A stretch of 33,539 nt of DNA from Psychrobacillus insolitus (GTDB lineage Bacteria > Bacillota > Bacilli > Bacillales_A > Planococcaceae), in assembly GCF_003254155.1 (NCBI RefSeq), contig NZ_QKZI01000014.1:1-33539 (forward strand), written 5' to 3'. Below the pieces are notes generated by a model, which worked only from the letters and a program-made list of their open reading frames with translations, was not told the DNA's origin and made no database searches. Position numbers and translations under genes: made by a program. Of the stretch, positions 8,406 through 16,728 are shown one piece after another; position 1 is the first letter of the stretch; every line of letters starts with the position of its first letter.

Positions 8406-9365
8406 ATGGAAGAAAATAATTTCCCTTTCCCGTCTGATGGAAAAAGGTATTATACATGGAATCGATATTTACGTAATCAATTTGATATGAAAATTTTCAA
8501 AGTTGCACTTGATGCAGGATTTGATTGTCCCAATAGAGATGGCACAGTTGCTTTTGGTGGCTGTACGTTTTGTAGTGTCGCTGGAAGTGGTGATTTCGCT
8601 GGAGATAAAGTAGATCCAATTCCTGTACAATTTGAAAAAATTAAACTAAAAATGCATGAAAAATGGAAAACAGGCAAATATATAGCTTATTTTCAAGCAT
8701 ATACAAACACACATGCTCCAATAGAAGTACTGAAAGAGAAATTTGAAGCCGCATTATCACTTGAAGGTGTAGTTGGAATTTCCATTGCAACAAGACCAGA
8801 CTGTTTGCCAGATGATGTAGTTGAATATTTAGCCGAACTAAACCAAAGAACTTATTTATGGATTGAATTAGGACTGCAAACAGTTCATGAAAAAACCGCA
8901 AAGCTAGTCAATCGTGCACATGACTTTCCAACTTATATAGAAGGTGTGGATAAATTAAGAAAACATGATATACGTATTTGCACTCATATTATTAACGGAC
9001 TACCTCTAGAAGATCGTGACATGATGATGGAAACTGCAAAAGAAGTTGCGAAACTGGATGTCCAAGGGATTAAAATACATTTACTACATTTATTAAAAGG
9101 AACCCCAATGGTGAAGCAATATGAAAAAGGCAAACTTCAGTTTATGGAGCGCGATGCATATATTCAACTTGTTGCCGATCAACTAGAAGTAATTCCTCCA
9201 AAAGTGGTTGTACAACGAATCACCGGAGACGGTCCAATTGACTTGATGATTGGTCCAATGTGGAGCGTGAACAAATGGGATGTCCTAAATGGAATAGATG
9301 CAGAACTCGCAAGAAGAGACAGTTATCAAGGTAAATTTTATACAAAGAAGGCTATCTTATTATGA
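8406..9365 (+). CDS. ytqA: TIGR01212-family radical SAM protein (YtqA/MnmL-like)
   Basis: This is a 319-aa radical SAM enzyme. The cluster-binding cysteines appear as DCPNRDG followed by GGCTFC, a C-x11-C-x2-C arrangement near residues 40-55, which departs from the usual C-x3-C-x2-C. The body shows the Elp3/YtqA-type patterns ATRPDCLPDDV and ELGLQTVHE. In Bacillus, ytqA is paired with ytqB, and the pair has been linked to an alternative route for the mnm5(s2)U wobble modification of tRNA; I recall this rather than derive it. AAGGAG at 8391-8396 gives 9-nt spacing to ATG 8406 but only 3 nt to the in-frame ATG at 8400. Its stop overlaps the next start by 4 nt. Confidence 0.88.
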   Translation: MEENNFPFPSDGKRYYTWNRYLRNQFDMKIFKVALDAGFDCPNRDGTVAFGGCTFCSVAGSGDFAGDKVDPIPVQFEKIKLKMHEKWKTGKYIAYFQAYTNTHAPIEVLKEKFEAALSLEGVVGISIATRPDCLPDDVVEYLAELNQRTYLWIELGLQTVHEKTAKLVNRAHDFPTYIEGVDKLRKHDIRICTHIINGLPLEDRDMMMETAKEVAKLDVQGIKIHLLHLLKGTPMVKQYEKGKLQFMERDAYIQLVADQLEVIPPKVVVQRITGDGPIDLMIGPMWSVNKWDVLNGIDAELARRDSYQGKFYTKKAILL

Positions 9366-9931
9366 ACTTGAAAAGAGTATTACCATTCGCAAAAGAATTA
9401 TTAACAAATGTAATCGAAGCTGGCGATACTGTAGTAGATGCAACAACAGGAAATGGTCATGATACTGTTTTTTTAGCTCGGCTTGTTGGAGAAACTGGAC
9501 ATGTGTACGGATTTGATGTACAAAAAGAAGCAATACAAGCTACAACAGAAAACTTAGACAAAGAAAATCTAACAAAGCGGACCACCCTTATTTTAGATGG
9601 ACATGAACATATTTCTAAATATGTACAAACAGAAGTAGCTGCGGCTATTTTTAATTTAGGCTATCTTCCTGGAAGTGATCACGAAATCGTCACGAGAGGA
9701 ACTTCTACTATTAAAGCAATTGAATCTTTGCTCAATTTGATGAAAATTGGGGGATTAATCGTTTTAGTTGTTTATCATGGGCACGAGGGTGGTAAAGAAG
9801 AAAAAGAGTCCTTAATGCATTACGTTCAACAACTACCACAATCCTATGTTCATGTATTATCCTATCAATTTTTAAATCAACAAAATAACCCACCTTTTAT
9901 CATTGCACTAGAAAAAATGAAGGCAAAGTAA
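9362..9931 (+). CDS. mnmM: tRNA (mnm5s2U34) methyltransferase MnmM (YtqB)
   Basis: This is a 189-aa class I SAM-dependent methyltransferase. It shows the Rossmann motif I VVDATTGNGHDTVFLARLVG near residue 24, motif II GFDVQKEA near residue 54 and a late FNLGYLPGSDH that replaces the usual motif IV. The last pattern is characteristic of the YtqB family, characterised as MnmM, which methylates 5-aminomethyl-2-thiouridine at the tRNA wobble position. It overlaps ytqA by ATGA, indicating translational coupling. No terminator separates it from bpsA 68 nt downstream. Confidence 0.88.
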   Translation: MNLKRVLPFAKELLTNVIEAGDTVVDATTGNGHDTVFLARLVGETGHVYGFDVQKEAIQATTENLDKENLTKRTTLILDGHEHISKYVQTEVAAAIFNLGYLPGSDHEIVTRGTSTIKAIESLLNLMKIGGLIVLVVYHGHEGGKEEKESLMHYVQQLPQSYVHVLSYQFLNQQNNPPFIIALEKMKAK

Positions 9932-9963
9932 CTCCTCCTCCGTTTTCTTGCATATAAAAAGAA

Positions 9964-10004
9964 GGCATGGAGAGACTACACTGTAAAAGGAGAATCTCCA
10001 TGCC
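9964..10004 (+). promoter_or_regulatory. Hairpin masking the bpsA start codon
   Basis: A perfect 10-bp inverted repeat, ggcatggaga (9964-9973) and tctccatgcc (9995-10004), encloses a 21-nt loop. The Shine-Dalgarno AAAAGGAG (9985-9992) lies in the loop, and the start codon ATG (10000-10002) lies in the 3' arm. The structure is visible directly; a role in translational control is inference. Confidence 0.6.
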
Positions 10005-11082
10005 AAAAATAGCTTCTATAAGTACATTTAACCCTCCCTATAGCCTAGACCAAAAAAACATTGAACAATTAACAAAAGAATTATTTCAAGACAAAATTCC
10101 ACAACTAGACCGGTTATTAAAAGTATTTGAAAATGGCGATATTGAAACTCGCTATTTCTGCGTCCCTTTAGAGTGGCATCAAACCAATCATAGTTTTGAA
10201 GAAAGAAATAATTTATATATAGAACTAGCAACCAAATACAGTGTGGAAGTTATTCAAGCATGTCTTCAAAATATTCTTTTTTTAGAGCAAACGATTGATC
10301 CTAATGACATTGATGCCATTATTTTTGTGAGTAGTTCCGGTATCTCTACTCCGAGCATTGATGCTCGAGTTATGAATCACCTTCCCTTTTCTGACCGCAT
10401 GAAGCGTATTCCTCTTTGGGGACTAGGTTGTGCTGGAGGAGCTGCTGGTATTAGTAGAGCATTCGATTATTGTAAAGCTCATCCCTCGGCTAAAGTACTT
10501 GTCGTTTGTGTAGAATTATGTAGTTTAACTTTTCAACCGAATGATTATTCAAAAAGTAATTTAATTGGTGCATCCCTTTTTGCAGACGGAGCAGCTTGTG
10601 TTTTAGTGGCTGGAGATGAGGCCAAAATTTCATCTAAAAAGCCTGTTCCACATATTGTAAATACAGCTTCCAAATGGATGCCAAATTCAGAAGATGTGAT
10701 GGGTTGGGATGTGAAAAATAATGGATTACATGTTGTTTTTTCACAAAGTATTCCAGCTATTATTTCAACTTGGTTAGGACCTTTCATAGATGAATTTTTA
10801 ACTGAACAACATATAACTCAAAAACAGCTCGTAAATTTCGTTGCACATCCAGGTGGAAAAAAAGTACTTGAAGCATATGAAAAAACATTAAACATAGATT
10901 TTCAGCAGACACAAATTTCACGCGATGTATTAAAACAACATGGGAATATGTCTTCTCCGACAGTCCTTTATGTATTAGAACAATTTATGCTAAAAGAAAC
11001 GAATGCTATGGATTATGGATTACTTGTAGCACTTGGACCTGGTTTTTGTGGGGAAGCTCTATTATTACAATGGGGGGATTAA
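10000..11082 (+). CDS. bpsA: Type III polyketide synthase (chalcone/stilbene synthase family, BpsA-like)
   Basis: This is a 360-aa homodimeric ketosynthase of the thiolase fold. The triad is visible: Cys in GLGCAGGAAGI near residue 145, His in FVAHPGGKKVLEAYE near residue 282 and Asn in HGNMSSPTVL near residue 312. Bacterial BpsA enzymes condense fatty acyl-CoA with malonyl-CoA to alkylpyrones. The next gene is the expected O-methyltransferase partner. The frame is open from 9967, but AAAAGGAG with 7-nt spacing fixes ATG 10000, giving the family-typical N-terminus MPKIASIST. It lies downstream of the tRNA-modification pair ytqA-mnmM with no terminator between. Confidence 0.92.
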   Translation: MPKIASISTFNPPYSLDQKNIEQLTKELFQDKIPQLDRLLKVFENGDIETRYFCVPLEWHQTNHSFEERNNLYIELATKYSVEVIQACLQNILFLEQTIDPNDIDAIIFVSSSGISTPSIDARVMNHLPFSDRMKRIPLWGLGCAGGAAGISRAFDYCKAHPSAKVLVVCVELCSLTFQPNDYSKSNLIGASLFADGAACVLVAGDEAKISSKKPVPHIVNTASKWMPNSEDVMGWDVKNNGLHVVFSQSIPAIISTWLGPFIDEFLTEQHITQKQLVNFVAHPGGKKVLEAYEKTLNIDFQQTQISRDVLKQHGNMSSPTVLYVLEQFMLKETNAMDYGLLVALGPGFCGEALLLQWGD

Positions 11083-11083
11083 G

Positions 11084-11626
11084 ATGCTGTTTGTTGCTAT
11101 CATTTCTTTTGTCATTCTCCAAAGACTAATAGAAGTCATAATTGCTAAAAGAAATGAAAAGAGGATGCTTGCACAAGGTGCCTATGAAGTAGGTTCATCA
11201 CATTATCCAATAATGATTGCGCTCCATGTCAGTTTTTTCATTTCTTTAATCGTCGAAGTATTATTTTTTAATAATACTACTTCAACTTTTTTCCCTTTGC
11301 TTTTTATGCTCTTCCTGTTCGTTCAAACTTTACGAGTTTGGTGTTTGTTTTCTTTAGGTTCCTTTTGGAATACAAAGGTAATAATTTTACCTGGTGCATC
11401 TGTTGTAAAAAAAGGTCCCTACTTATTTCTTAAACATCCTAACTATTTAATTGTTTGTTTAGAAATTGCACTACTACCACTTATGTTTCAAGCTTATTTC
11501 ACGGCAATTTGTTTTACCTTATTAAATTTTGCGATGCTATCTGTTCGAATCCCATTAGAAGAAAGAGCACTTAGAGAAGCTACCAACTACAATGACGAAT
11601 TTAAAAAGAAGATTTCGGCATCGTAA
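11084..11626 (+). CDS. bpsB: Isoprenylcysteine carboxyl methyltransferase-like membrane protein (BpsB/YpbQ)
   Basis: This is a 180-aa integral membrane methyltransferase of the ICMT family with about five hydrophobic segments. The C-terminal SAM-binding signature is present as LKHPNYLIVCLEIALLPL near residue 123 and IPLEERALREATNY near residue 163. In Bacillus, BpsB methylates the alkylpyrones made by BpsA to their methyl ethers; the same pairing here supports that role. ATG at 11084 begins 1 nt after the bpsA stop, with a G-rich site in the bpsA 3' end. The frame extends upstream to 11033 but that would overlap bpsA. Confidence 0.88.
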   Translation: MLFVAIISFVILQRLIEVIIAKRNEKRMLAQGAYEVGSSHYPIMIALHVSFFISLIVEVLFFNNTTSTFFPLLFMLFLFVQTLRVWCLFSLGSFWNTKVIILPGASVVKKGPYLFLKHPNYLIVCLEIALLPLMFQAYFTAICFTLLNFAMLSVRIPLEERALREATNYNDEFKKKISAS

Positions 11627-11641
11627 CCGAAATCTTCTTTT
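11604..11641. terminator. Bidirectional terminator between bpsB and the ytpA homologue
   Basis: Perfect 15-bp arms (11604-11618 and 11627-11641) flank the bpsB stop codon in the loop. A T-run follows on the plus strand and A-rich sequence precedes the stem, so convergent transcripts could both end here. Confidence 0.85.
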
Positions 11642-12433
11642 TTATATAATATAGCCTATAGATCTGAGTACGTTATTGATGAAAGAATGAGAATAGGTAA
11701 AAATTTCTTCCCGTTCTGGCTCTTGGAATAAATCATGGAAACAATTTTTCCATTCTTTAAATTGATATTCGGACAATTCTTGATTTTTAAGCCAATCTGC
11801 GGCAGCTTTTGTATCTGTTATTTTATCTAACTCTGCAGTCATTAACAAGATTGGCACATTTGGTACTGACTCTGTTGCCTGTGAAACAGAACGCATTAGC
11901 ATATGTAATTCTTTATACCAGCTATTCGTTACAAGTGTTTGATAGGCTGAGTCATTTACAAATTGTTGGTATACTTCATAATTTCGAGTCAATTCTTTTA
12001 ATTCTATATCGTGATTTACCTTTTGTTGAACAGGAATTCTAGCTAATGCATTTGACCATTTTGACGGAAGCTTTTTCAAATGTAGCCAAGGAGAAGTAAG
12101 TATAACACCTGCATATTCGATTTCTAATTTACGCATTACTTTCATTAATAAAGTTGCACCTAGTCCATGTCCCATGATGAATATTGGAAGATCATAAGAT
12201 ACGGCAACTTGTAAGGCTTGGTTAATATAGGCTTTATAATGGTCGAATGGCTCATTATGAATGCTCTCCGATTTTTTTTGTTCTCCATGCCCAGGTAAAT
12301 CACCCATGACTATATGACAATTAGAACTTCTTAGTTTTTCGATTAACCAAGCATATCTTCTATGATGCTCATATGCACTATGTACGATGATAACAACCGC
12401 TTTTGGTTTCTCCTCTGTTTCCCATTTCCACAT
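11642..12433 (-). CDS. Alpha/beta hydrolase, YtpA-like, lacking the nucleophile serine
   Basis: This is a 263-aa alpha/beta-hydrolase-fold protein similar in layout to B. subtilis YtpA, a lysophospholipase linked to bacilysocin synthesis. Shared marks are the MWKW start, VMGDLPGHGEQ near residue 45, a late LLMTAELDKITD acid and WKNCFHDLFQEPER histidine. The nucleophile elbow reads GHGLGA where YtpA has GHSMGG: the catalytic serine is glycine (codon GGA). The early HG of the oxyanion region is also changed (VHSAYEHH). The triad is therefore incomplete, so it is a probable pseudoenzyme or has another activity. Start: ATG 12433 fits AAAGG spacing; ATG 12439 and GTG 12442 are alternatives. Confidence 0.85.
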   Translation of the reverse strand: MWKWETEEKPKAVVIIVHSAYEHHRRYAWLIEKLRSSNCHIVMGDLPGHGEQKKSESIHNEPFDHYKAYINQALQVAVSYDLPIFIMGHGLGATLLMKVMRKLEIEYAGVILTSPWLHLKKLPSKWSNALARIPVQQKVNHDIELKELTRNYEVYQQFVNDSAYQTLVTNSWYKELHMLMRSVSQATESVPNVPILLMTAELDKITDTKAAADWLKNQELSEYQFKEWKNCFHDLFQEPEREEIFTYSHSFINNVLRSIGYII

Positions 12434-12510
12434 AAACATCACACCTTTCTTTAAACAGGTTTGTTTGTTACGATTAAGTATATTCTATTTCATAGAGGAG
12501 CGTGCACAAA

Positions 12511-13023
12511 ATGATTTATCCGTATAAAGATAAACACCCATCTATTCATGAAACTGCATTTATCGCTGATTATGTCACAATAACTGGGGATGTGACAATA
12601 GGATCAGAGTCTACTATTTGGTTCAATACAGTAATCAGAGGCGATGTTGCACCTACTATTATTGGTAGTAAAGTAAGTATACAAGATTTAAGTTGCCTTC
12701 ATCAAAGTCCAAATAACCCGCTTATAATAGAAGATGAAGTGACAATTGGTCATCAAGTAACGCTACATAGTTGTACGATCCGCAAAGGGGCTCTAATTGG
12801 AATGGGTTCTATCATACTAGACGGTGCAGAGGTTGGAGAAGGTGCATTTATAGGTGCAGGAAGTCTTGTACCACCCGGAAAGAAAATCCCACCAAACTCA
12901 CTTGCAATGGGAAGTCCAGCAAAAGTGGTCAGAGAATTAACAGATGCAGACAAAGTCGATGTACAACGCATCATTCGTGAATATGTTGAAAAAGGGCAAT
13001 ATTATAAATCACTTCAAAAATAA
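12511..13023 (+). CDS. ytoA: Gamma-carbonic anhydrase-like hexapeptide-repeat protein (YtoA)
   Basis: This is a 170-aa left-handed beta-helix protein built from hexapeptide repeats (for example ITGDVTIGSESTIWFNTVIRGD). The putative metal ligands of the gamma-CA family are present as HQ in CLHQSPNNP near residue 71 and GHQVTLHSC near residue 88-94. YtoA/YrdA proteins share the CamH-type fold, but many lack measurable carbonic anhydrase activity, so the reaction is uncertain. GAGGAG at 12495-12500 with 10-nt spacing favours ATG 12511 over GTG 12502. It is divergent from the YtpA-like gene and ends in its own terminator. Confidence 0.88.
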   Translation: MIYPYKDKHPSIHETAFIADYVTITGDVTIGSESTIWFNTVIRGDVAPTIIGSKVSIQDLSCLHQSPNNPLIIEDEVTIGHQVTLHSCTIRKGALIGMGSIILDGAEVGEGAFIGAGSLVPPGKKIPPNSLAMGSPAKVVRELTDADKVDVQRIIREYVEKGQYYKSLQK

Positions 13024-13033
13024 CTAATTGCAG

Positions 13034-13068
13034 TCCCTTCTGTCACTTGTTGACGGAGGGGATTTTTT
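13034..13068 (+). terminator. ytoA terminator
   Basis: Arms 13034-13045 and 13051-13062 pair over 12 bp with two G-U pairs and are followed by tttttt (13063-13068). Confidence 0.8.
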
Positions 13069-13072
13069 AAAG

Positions 13073-13326
13073 GGATAAGAAAGTATATAAAATTTCTGCA
13101 TAGTATGTCTAGCTACAGCGCCTTGCCCCTCAGGGTCAAATGGGTAATCACGTGCTCCTGCGCAAAGCTCGTCGCAGAAAACCTTGTGCGGTGACTGAGG
13201 AGCTGCCACGGGCCCGCACGAAGCGGGTCATGTCTGCTTTGCCACAGGATGTGGCGACCTTTGCAGACCAGCCTATATTCCCCATTTGCCTGTCGAGTCA
13301 GTAATAGGCGCTTCCGCTTTTCTTAG
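13073..13326 (+). repeat. Large copy of the GTCTAGC...GGCGCTTCCGC repeat family
   Basis: This 254-bp GC-rich element lies between convergent terminators, with no gene in it. It opens with aaatttctgcatagtatgtctagc, closes with taggcgcttccgcttttctt, and shares this frame with 17163-17330 and, reversed, with 23212-23367. Internal hairpins are cccgc/gcggg (13213-13227) and gccac/gtggc (13241-13255) flanked by tctgc/gcaga. Similar short repeats are common between Bacillaceae genes. It holds no credible ORF, although frames across it are open. Confidence 0.75.
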
Positions 13327-13375
13327 TTGTCGCGTTCGCTCTCGTTATTGTCTCAATTAGCCATATTTCCCCAAC

Positions 13376-13410
13376 AAAAAAAGAGGCTTTCCGATTTGGA
13401 AAAGCCTCTT
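13376..13410 (-). terminator. metK terminator
   Basis: Arms 13381-13392 and 13398-13410 pair (10 bp perfect plus GG/CC with one bulged A). The minus-strand U-run follows at 13382-13376. Confidence 0.85.
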
Positions 13411-13414
13411 CACT

Positions 13415-14611
13415 TTATAATCCTGCTTTTTCTTTCAGTAATGCTGCTTTGTCTGTTTGCTCCCAAGGAACATCGATATCTGTACGTCCGAAATGTCCGT
13501 AAGCAGCTGTTTGCTTATAGATTGGACGACGAAGATCTAGCATTTTAATAATACCAGCTGGGCGAAGGTCGAATAGTTCACGAATATAAGATACTATATC
13601 TTGTTCCGCCACTTTCCCAGTGCCAAATGTTTCAACTGCAATAGATACAGGTTGTGCAACGCCAATAGCATAAGCTAGTTGTACTTCACAACGCTCTGCA
13701 ATTCCAGCTGCAACAATATTTTTCGCTACATAACGAGCTGCGTAAGAAGCAGAACGATCCACTTTCGTAGGATCCTTACCAGAGAATGCACCACCACCAT
13801 GACGAGCATAACCACCGTAAGTATCTACAATAATTTTACGACCTGTTAATCCAGCATCCCCTTGTGGGCCACCGATAACAAAACGTCCTGTTGGGTTAAT
13901 AAAGTACTTTGTATGTTCATCGATTAAATGAGCAGGAACAATTGGATTGATCACTACTTCTTTAATATCTTTTTGAATTTGTTCTAATGTTACTTCTGGA
14001 TGATGCTGAGTTGAGATAACAATCGTATCAATATGTACCGGATTATTATTTTCATCATATTCTACTGTAACTTGTGTTTTACCATCTGGACGTAAATAGT
14101 CTATCGTTTCATCTTTACGAACTTCTGCTAAACGACGAGCTAATTTATGAGCTAAACTGATTGGTAGCGGCATAAGTTCTAATGTTTCGTTACAAGCATA
14201 ACCAAACATTAATCCTTGATCTCCTGCCCCAATTGCTTCTATATCAGAATCTGTCATAGATCCTTCACGAGCTTCTAATGCTTGGTTAACTCCTTGGGCA
14301 ATATCAACAGACTGTTCATCAATTGCAGTGAGTACTGCAGAAGTTTCTGAATCAAAACCATATTTTGCGCGAGTATAACCAATTTCTCTAATTGTAGATC
14401 GAACTACTTTTGGAATGTCCACATATGTTGAAGTTGTAATTTCTCCTGTAACTAGAACAAGTCCAGTCGTTACAGTTGTTTCACAAGCCACGCGTGCATT
14501 TGGATCTTCTGCTAAAATTGCATCTAAAATCGCATCTGAAATTTGATCACAGATTTTATCTGGATGTCCTTCTGTTACTGATTCCGATGTAAATAATCGG
14601 CGTTGTGTCAT
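13415..14611 (-). CDS. metK: S-adenosylmethionine synthetase
   Basis: This 398-aa homotetrameric cytoplasmic enzyme makes SAM from methionine and ATP. Signature motifs are the N-terminal [16 protein letters not shown], the hexapeptide [12 protein letters not shown] near residue 121 and the P-loop-like [16 protein letters not shown] near residue 271. Length and domain order are normal. The start ATG has TAGGAGG upstream. A SAM-I riboswitch and a consensus sigma-A promoter precede it, so its product represses its own synthesis. It is divergent from pckA, as in B. subtilis. Confidence 0.98.
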   Translation of the reverse strand: MTQRRLFTSESVTEGHPDKICDQISDAILDAILAEDPNARVACETTVTTGLVLVTGEITTSTYVDIPKVVRSTIREIGYTRAKYGFDSETSAVLTAIDEQSVDIAQGVNQALEAREGSMTDSDIEAIGAGDQGLMFGYACNETLELMPLPISLAHKLARRLAEVRKDETIDYLRPDGKTQVTVEYDENNNPVHIDTIVISTQHHPEVTLEQIQKDIKEVVINPIVPAHLIDEHTKYFINPTGRFVIGGPQGDAGLTGRKIIVDTYGGYARHGGGAFSGKDPTKVDRSASYAARYVAKNIVAAGIAERCEVQLAYAIGVAQPVSIAVETFGTGKVAEQDIVSYIRELFDLRPAGIIKMLDLRRPIYKQTAAYGHFGRTDIDVPWEQTDKAALLKEKAGL

Positions 14612-14736
14612 AGATTTTTCCTCCTATATCCTGCGAGATTTCTCTCAAGAATTGATACGGTACTCATTCCCATGTCAAGCCATTTCAACTTGAAGCCGTT
14701 TCGGACTTGGCACACAAGGATAAAGGCGATGTAAAA

Positions 14737-14920
14737 TAAAAAAACCCCCCGCTCACGTAATACTACATGAGGAAAGGTATTATTATCATAGGCACCTTTC
14801 ACTCTTATCAATCAAGGCAATTGACCTTGACTCAGGTTGGGCACCTTTGCAATTAATGACGCTAATTACAGGTTGCCGGGTTTCATAGGGCCTGACCCCT
14901 CCACCAGCTCGGAATAAGAG
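14737..14920 (-). promoter_or_regulatory. SAM-I (S-box) riboswitch of metK
   Basis: On the minus strand the aptamer runs from 14920 to about 14801, with P1 formed by CTCTTAT (14920-14914) and ATAAGAG (14808-14802). The conserved S-box core is visible as GGTGGAGGG near 14900, CCCGGCAACCTG near 14875 and AAGGTGC twice. The terminator stem at 14778-14745 (CTCATGTA/TACGTGAG plus a C/U-rich run facing G-run) leads into TTTTTTT at 14744-14738. In this class SAM binding favours termination. Confidence 0.96.
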
Positions 14921-14937
14921 TATCCGTTCAATACAAT

Positions 14938-14966
14938 ATCATACTTAAATTCACTCTATTTGTCAA
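14938..14966 (-). promoter_or_regulatory. Consensus sigma-A promoter of metK
   Basis: On the minus strand, TTGACA (14966-14961) and TATGAT (14943-14938) are separated by exactly 17 bp. The distance to the start of the riboswitch P1 helix (14920) is about 18 bp, so transcription would start near the aptamer 5' end. Confidence 0.88.
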
Positions 14967-15022
14967 CGAATATTTTATTAACAAATTATTCACATTTCTA
15001 AAAAATAATCGTTTAATTAGTG

Positions 15023-15050
15023 TAGACTATTAGGCTCAATGTGTTATACT
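15023..15050 (+). promoter_or_regulatory. Possible pckA promoter
   Basis: TATACT at 15045-15050 is a good -10 box. The best -35, TAGACT (15023-15028), is weak and gives 16-bp spacing. No operator for the gluconeogenic repressor CcpN was confidently recognised. Confidence 0.4.
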
Positions 15051-15118
15051 AATTCACATATCAATGACTATTCCTTCTTCAATAGAAGGAAAACTTAAAA
15101 AAGGATGGTAAATACAAC

Positions 15119-16705
15119 ATGAATTCAATCGATACTGTGAGTGAACTGAACCAATTGTTAGCTGGAAGTAACGTAAGCCTCCAATTATCAGTACCACAAC
15201 TTGTGGAAAAAGCTACATCTAGAGGAGAAGCAGTCTTAACTTCTACTGGAGCAGTAAAAGCAGAAACAGGTAAATATACAGGCCGTTCTCCACAAGACAA
15301 GTATATTGTTGAAGAAGCTATCTCAAAAGATAAAATCGATTGGGGCTCAGTAAACCAACCTATTTCTTCTGAAATTTTCGAAACATTACATACAAAAGTT
15401 GTGAAATATTTAAAAGAAAAAGAAGAACTATTCGTATTCAAGGGCTTTGCAGGAGCAGATAAAGAATCGCGTCTTGGTATTCAAGTTATCAATGAATATG
15501 CTTGGCATAATCTTTTTTCTCACCAATTATTCATCCGTCCTTCTGAAGAAGAACTTGCAAATCATGTTACAGATTTCACTATAATTAGTGCACCTAACTT
15601 TAAAGCAGATCCTGCTATAGATGGTACAAAATCAGAAACTTTCATCATGGTATCAATGGAAAAACGCATTGTACTTATTGGTGGAACAGAATATGCTGGA
15701 GAAATTAAAAAATCTGTCTTCTCTATTATGAACTATTTGCTACCAGAAGCAAACATTTTACCGATGCACTGTTCAGCAAACGTTGGTGAAGCTGGAGACG
15801 TAACACTATTCTTTGGACTATCAGGAACAGGAAAAACGACTCTTTCTGCTGATGCCGGACGTAAACTAATTGGTGATGACGAGCATGGTTGGTCTGATAA
15901 TGGAGTATTCAATATTGAGGGCGGATGTTACGCAAAATGTATCGACCTTACTCGCGAAAATGAGCCTCAAATCTTTGATGCAATTTCATTTGGTACTGTA
16001 TTAGAAAACGTTGTAGTAGATTCTGAAACTCGAGTTGCAAACTACTCAGATAAATCTTTAACAGAAAATACACGTGCAGCTTATCCAATTCAATATATCG
16101 AAAATATCGCAGACCCATCTGTTGCTGGCCATCCAAATACAATTGTATTCTTAACTGCCGATGCTTTTGGTGTATTGCCTCCAATCAGTAAATTAACGAA
16201 GGAACAAGCAATGTATCACTTCTTGAGTGGTTTCACTTCAAAACTTGCAGGAACTGAACGCGGAGTTACTTCTCCAGAACCAGTTTTCTCTACTTGCTTC
16301 GGTTCCCCATTCCTACCATTACATGCAACGGTATACGCTGAAATGTTAGGGAAAAAAATCGATGAACACGGATCTCAAGTATTCCTAGTGAACACTGGTT
16401 GGACTGGCGGAGAATACGGAGTTGGTAACCGTATGAAACTTTCTTATACTCGTACAATGGTTCGTGCTGCAATTGAAGGTAAACTAGACAACGTAGCTAC
16501 TGCTAAAGATGCTATTTTTGGTTTAGAAATTCCTACACAAATTGAAGGTGTACCATCTGAGGTATTAGTACCACGTAACGCTTGGGCAGATAAAGAAGCT
16601 TATGATCAAAAAGCAACTGGGCTAGCTCAATCTTTCCGTAAAAACTTCACTAAATTTGGTACAGTATCAGAAGATATCATGCTTAAAGGCGGACCATTAG
16701 CTTAA
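15119..16705 (+). CDS. pckA: Phosphoenolpyruvate carboxykinase (ATP)
   Basis: This 528-aa enzyme decarboxylates and phosphorylates oxaloacetate to PEP with ATP, the first committed step of gluconeogenesis. Motifs in order are [13 protein letters not shown] near residue 52, [25 protein letters not shown] near residue 217 (kinase-1a P-loop GLSGTGKTT), GDDEHGW near residue 252 and NTGWTGG near residue 427. Length is typical of the ATP-dependent class. The start ATG has AAAGGATGG upstream. It is monocistronic; no clear U-run terminator follows, and the downstream gap is occupied by a repeat element. Confidence 0.97.
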   Translation: MNSIDTVSELNQLLAGSNVSLQLSVPQLVEKATSRGEAVLTSTGAVKAETGKYTGRSPQDKYIVEEAISKDKIDWGSVNQPISSEIFETLHTKVVKYLKEKEELFVFKGFAGADKESRLGIQVINEYAWHNLFSHQLFIRPSEEELANHVTDFTIISAPNFKADPAIDGTKSETFIMVSMEKRIVLIGGTEYAGEIKKSVFSIMNYLLPEANILPMHCSANVGEAGDVTLFFGLSGTGKTTLSADAGRKLIGDDEHGWSDNGVFNIEGGCYAKCIDLTRENEPQIFDAISFGTVLENVVVDSETRVANYSDKSLTENTRAAYPIQYIENIADPSVAGHPNTIVFLTADAFGVLPPISKLTKEQAMYHFLSGFTSKLAGTERGVTSPEPVFSTCFGSPFLPLHATVYAEMLGKKIDEHGSQVFLVNTGWTGGEYGVGNRMKLSYTRTMVRAAIEGKLDNVATAKDAIFGLEIPTQIEGVPSEVLVPRNAWADKEAYDQKATGLAQSFRKNFTKFGTVSEDIMLKGGPLA

Positions 16706-16728
16706 ATTTCATAGCAAGAAAAAGTTTT

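Noticed and set aside
8282-8407. N-terminal extension of the MFS transporter to 8407
   Set aside because: The extra 42 codons lack a ribosome-binding site and cover the divergent ytqA upstream region; ATG 8281 has GAGGTG at good spacing and starts right before helix 1.
13024-13209. Minus-strand 61-codon frame
   Set aside because: It lies within the ytoA terminator and the repeat copy at 13073-13326; composition is that of the repeat.
14608-14811. Minus-strand 67-codon frame upstream of metK
   Set aside because: The frame lies in the SAM riboswitch expression platform and leader, which explains the sequence fully.
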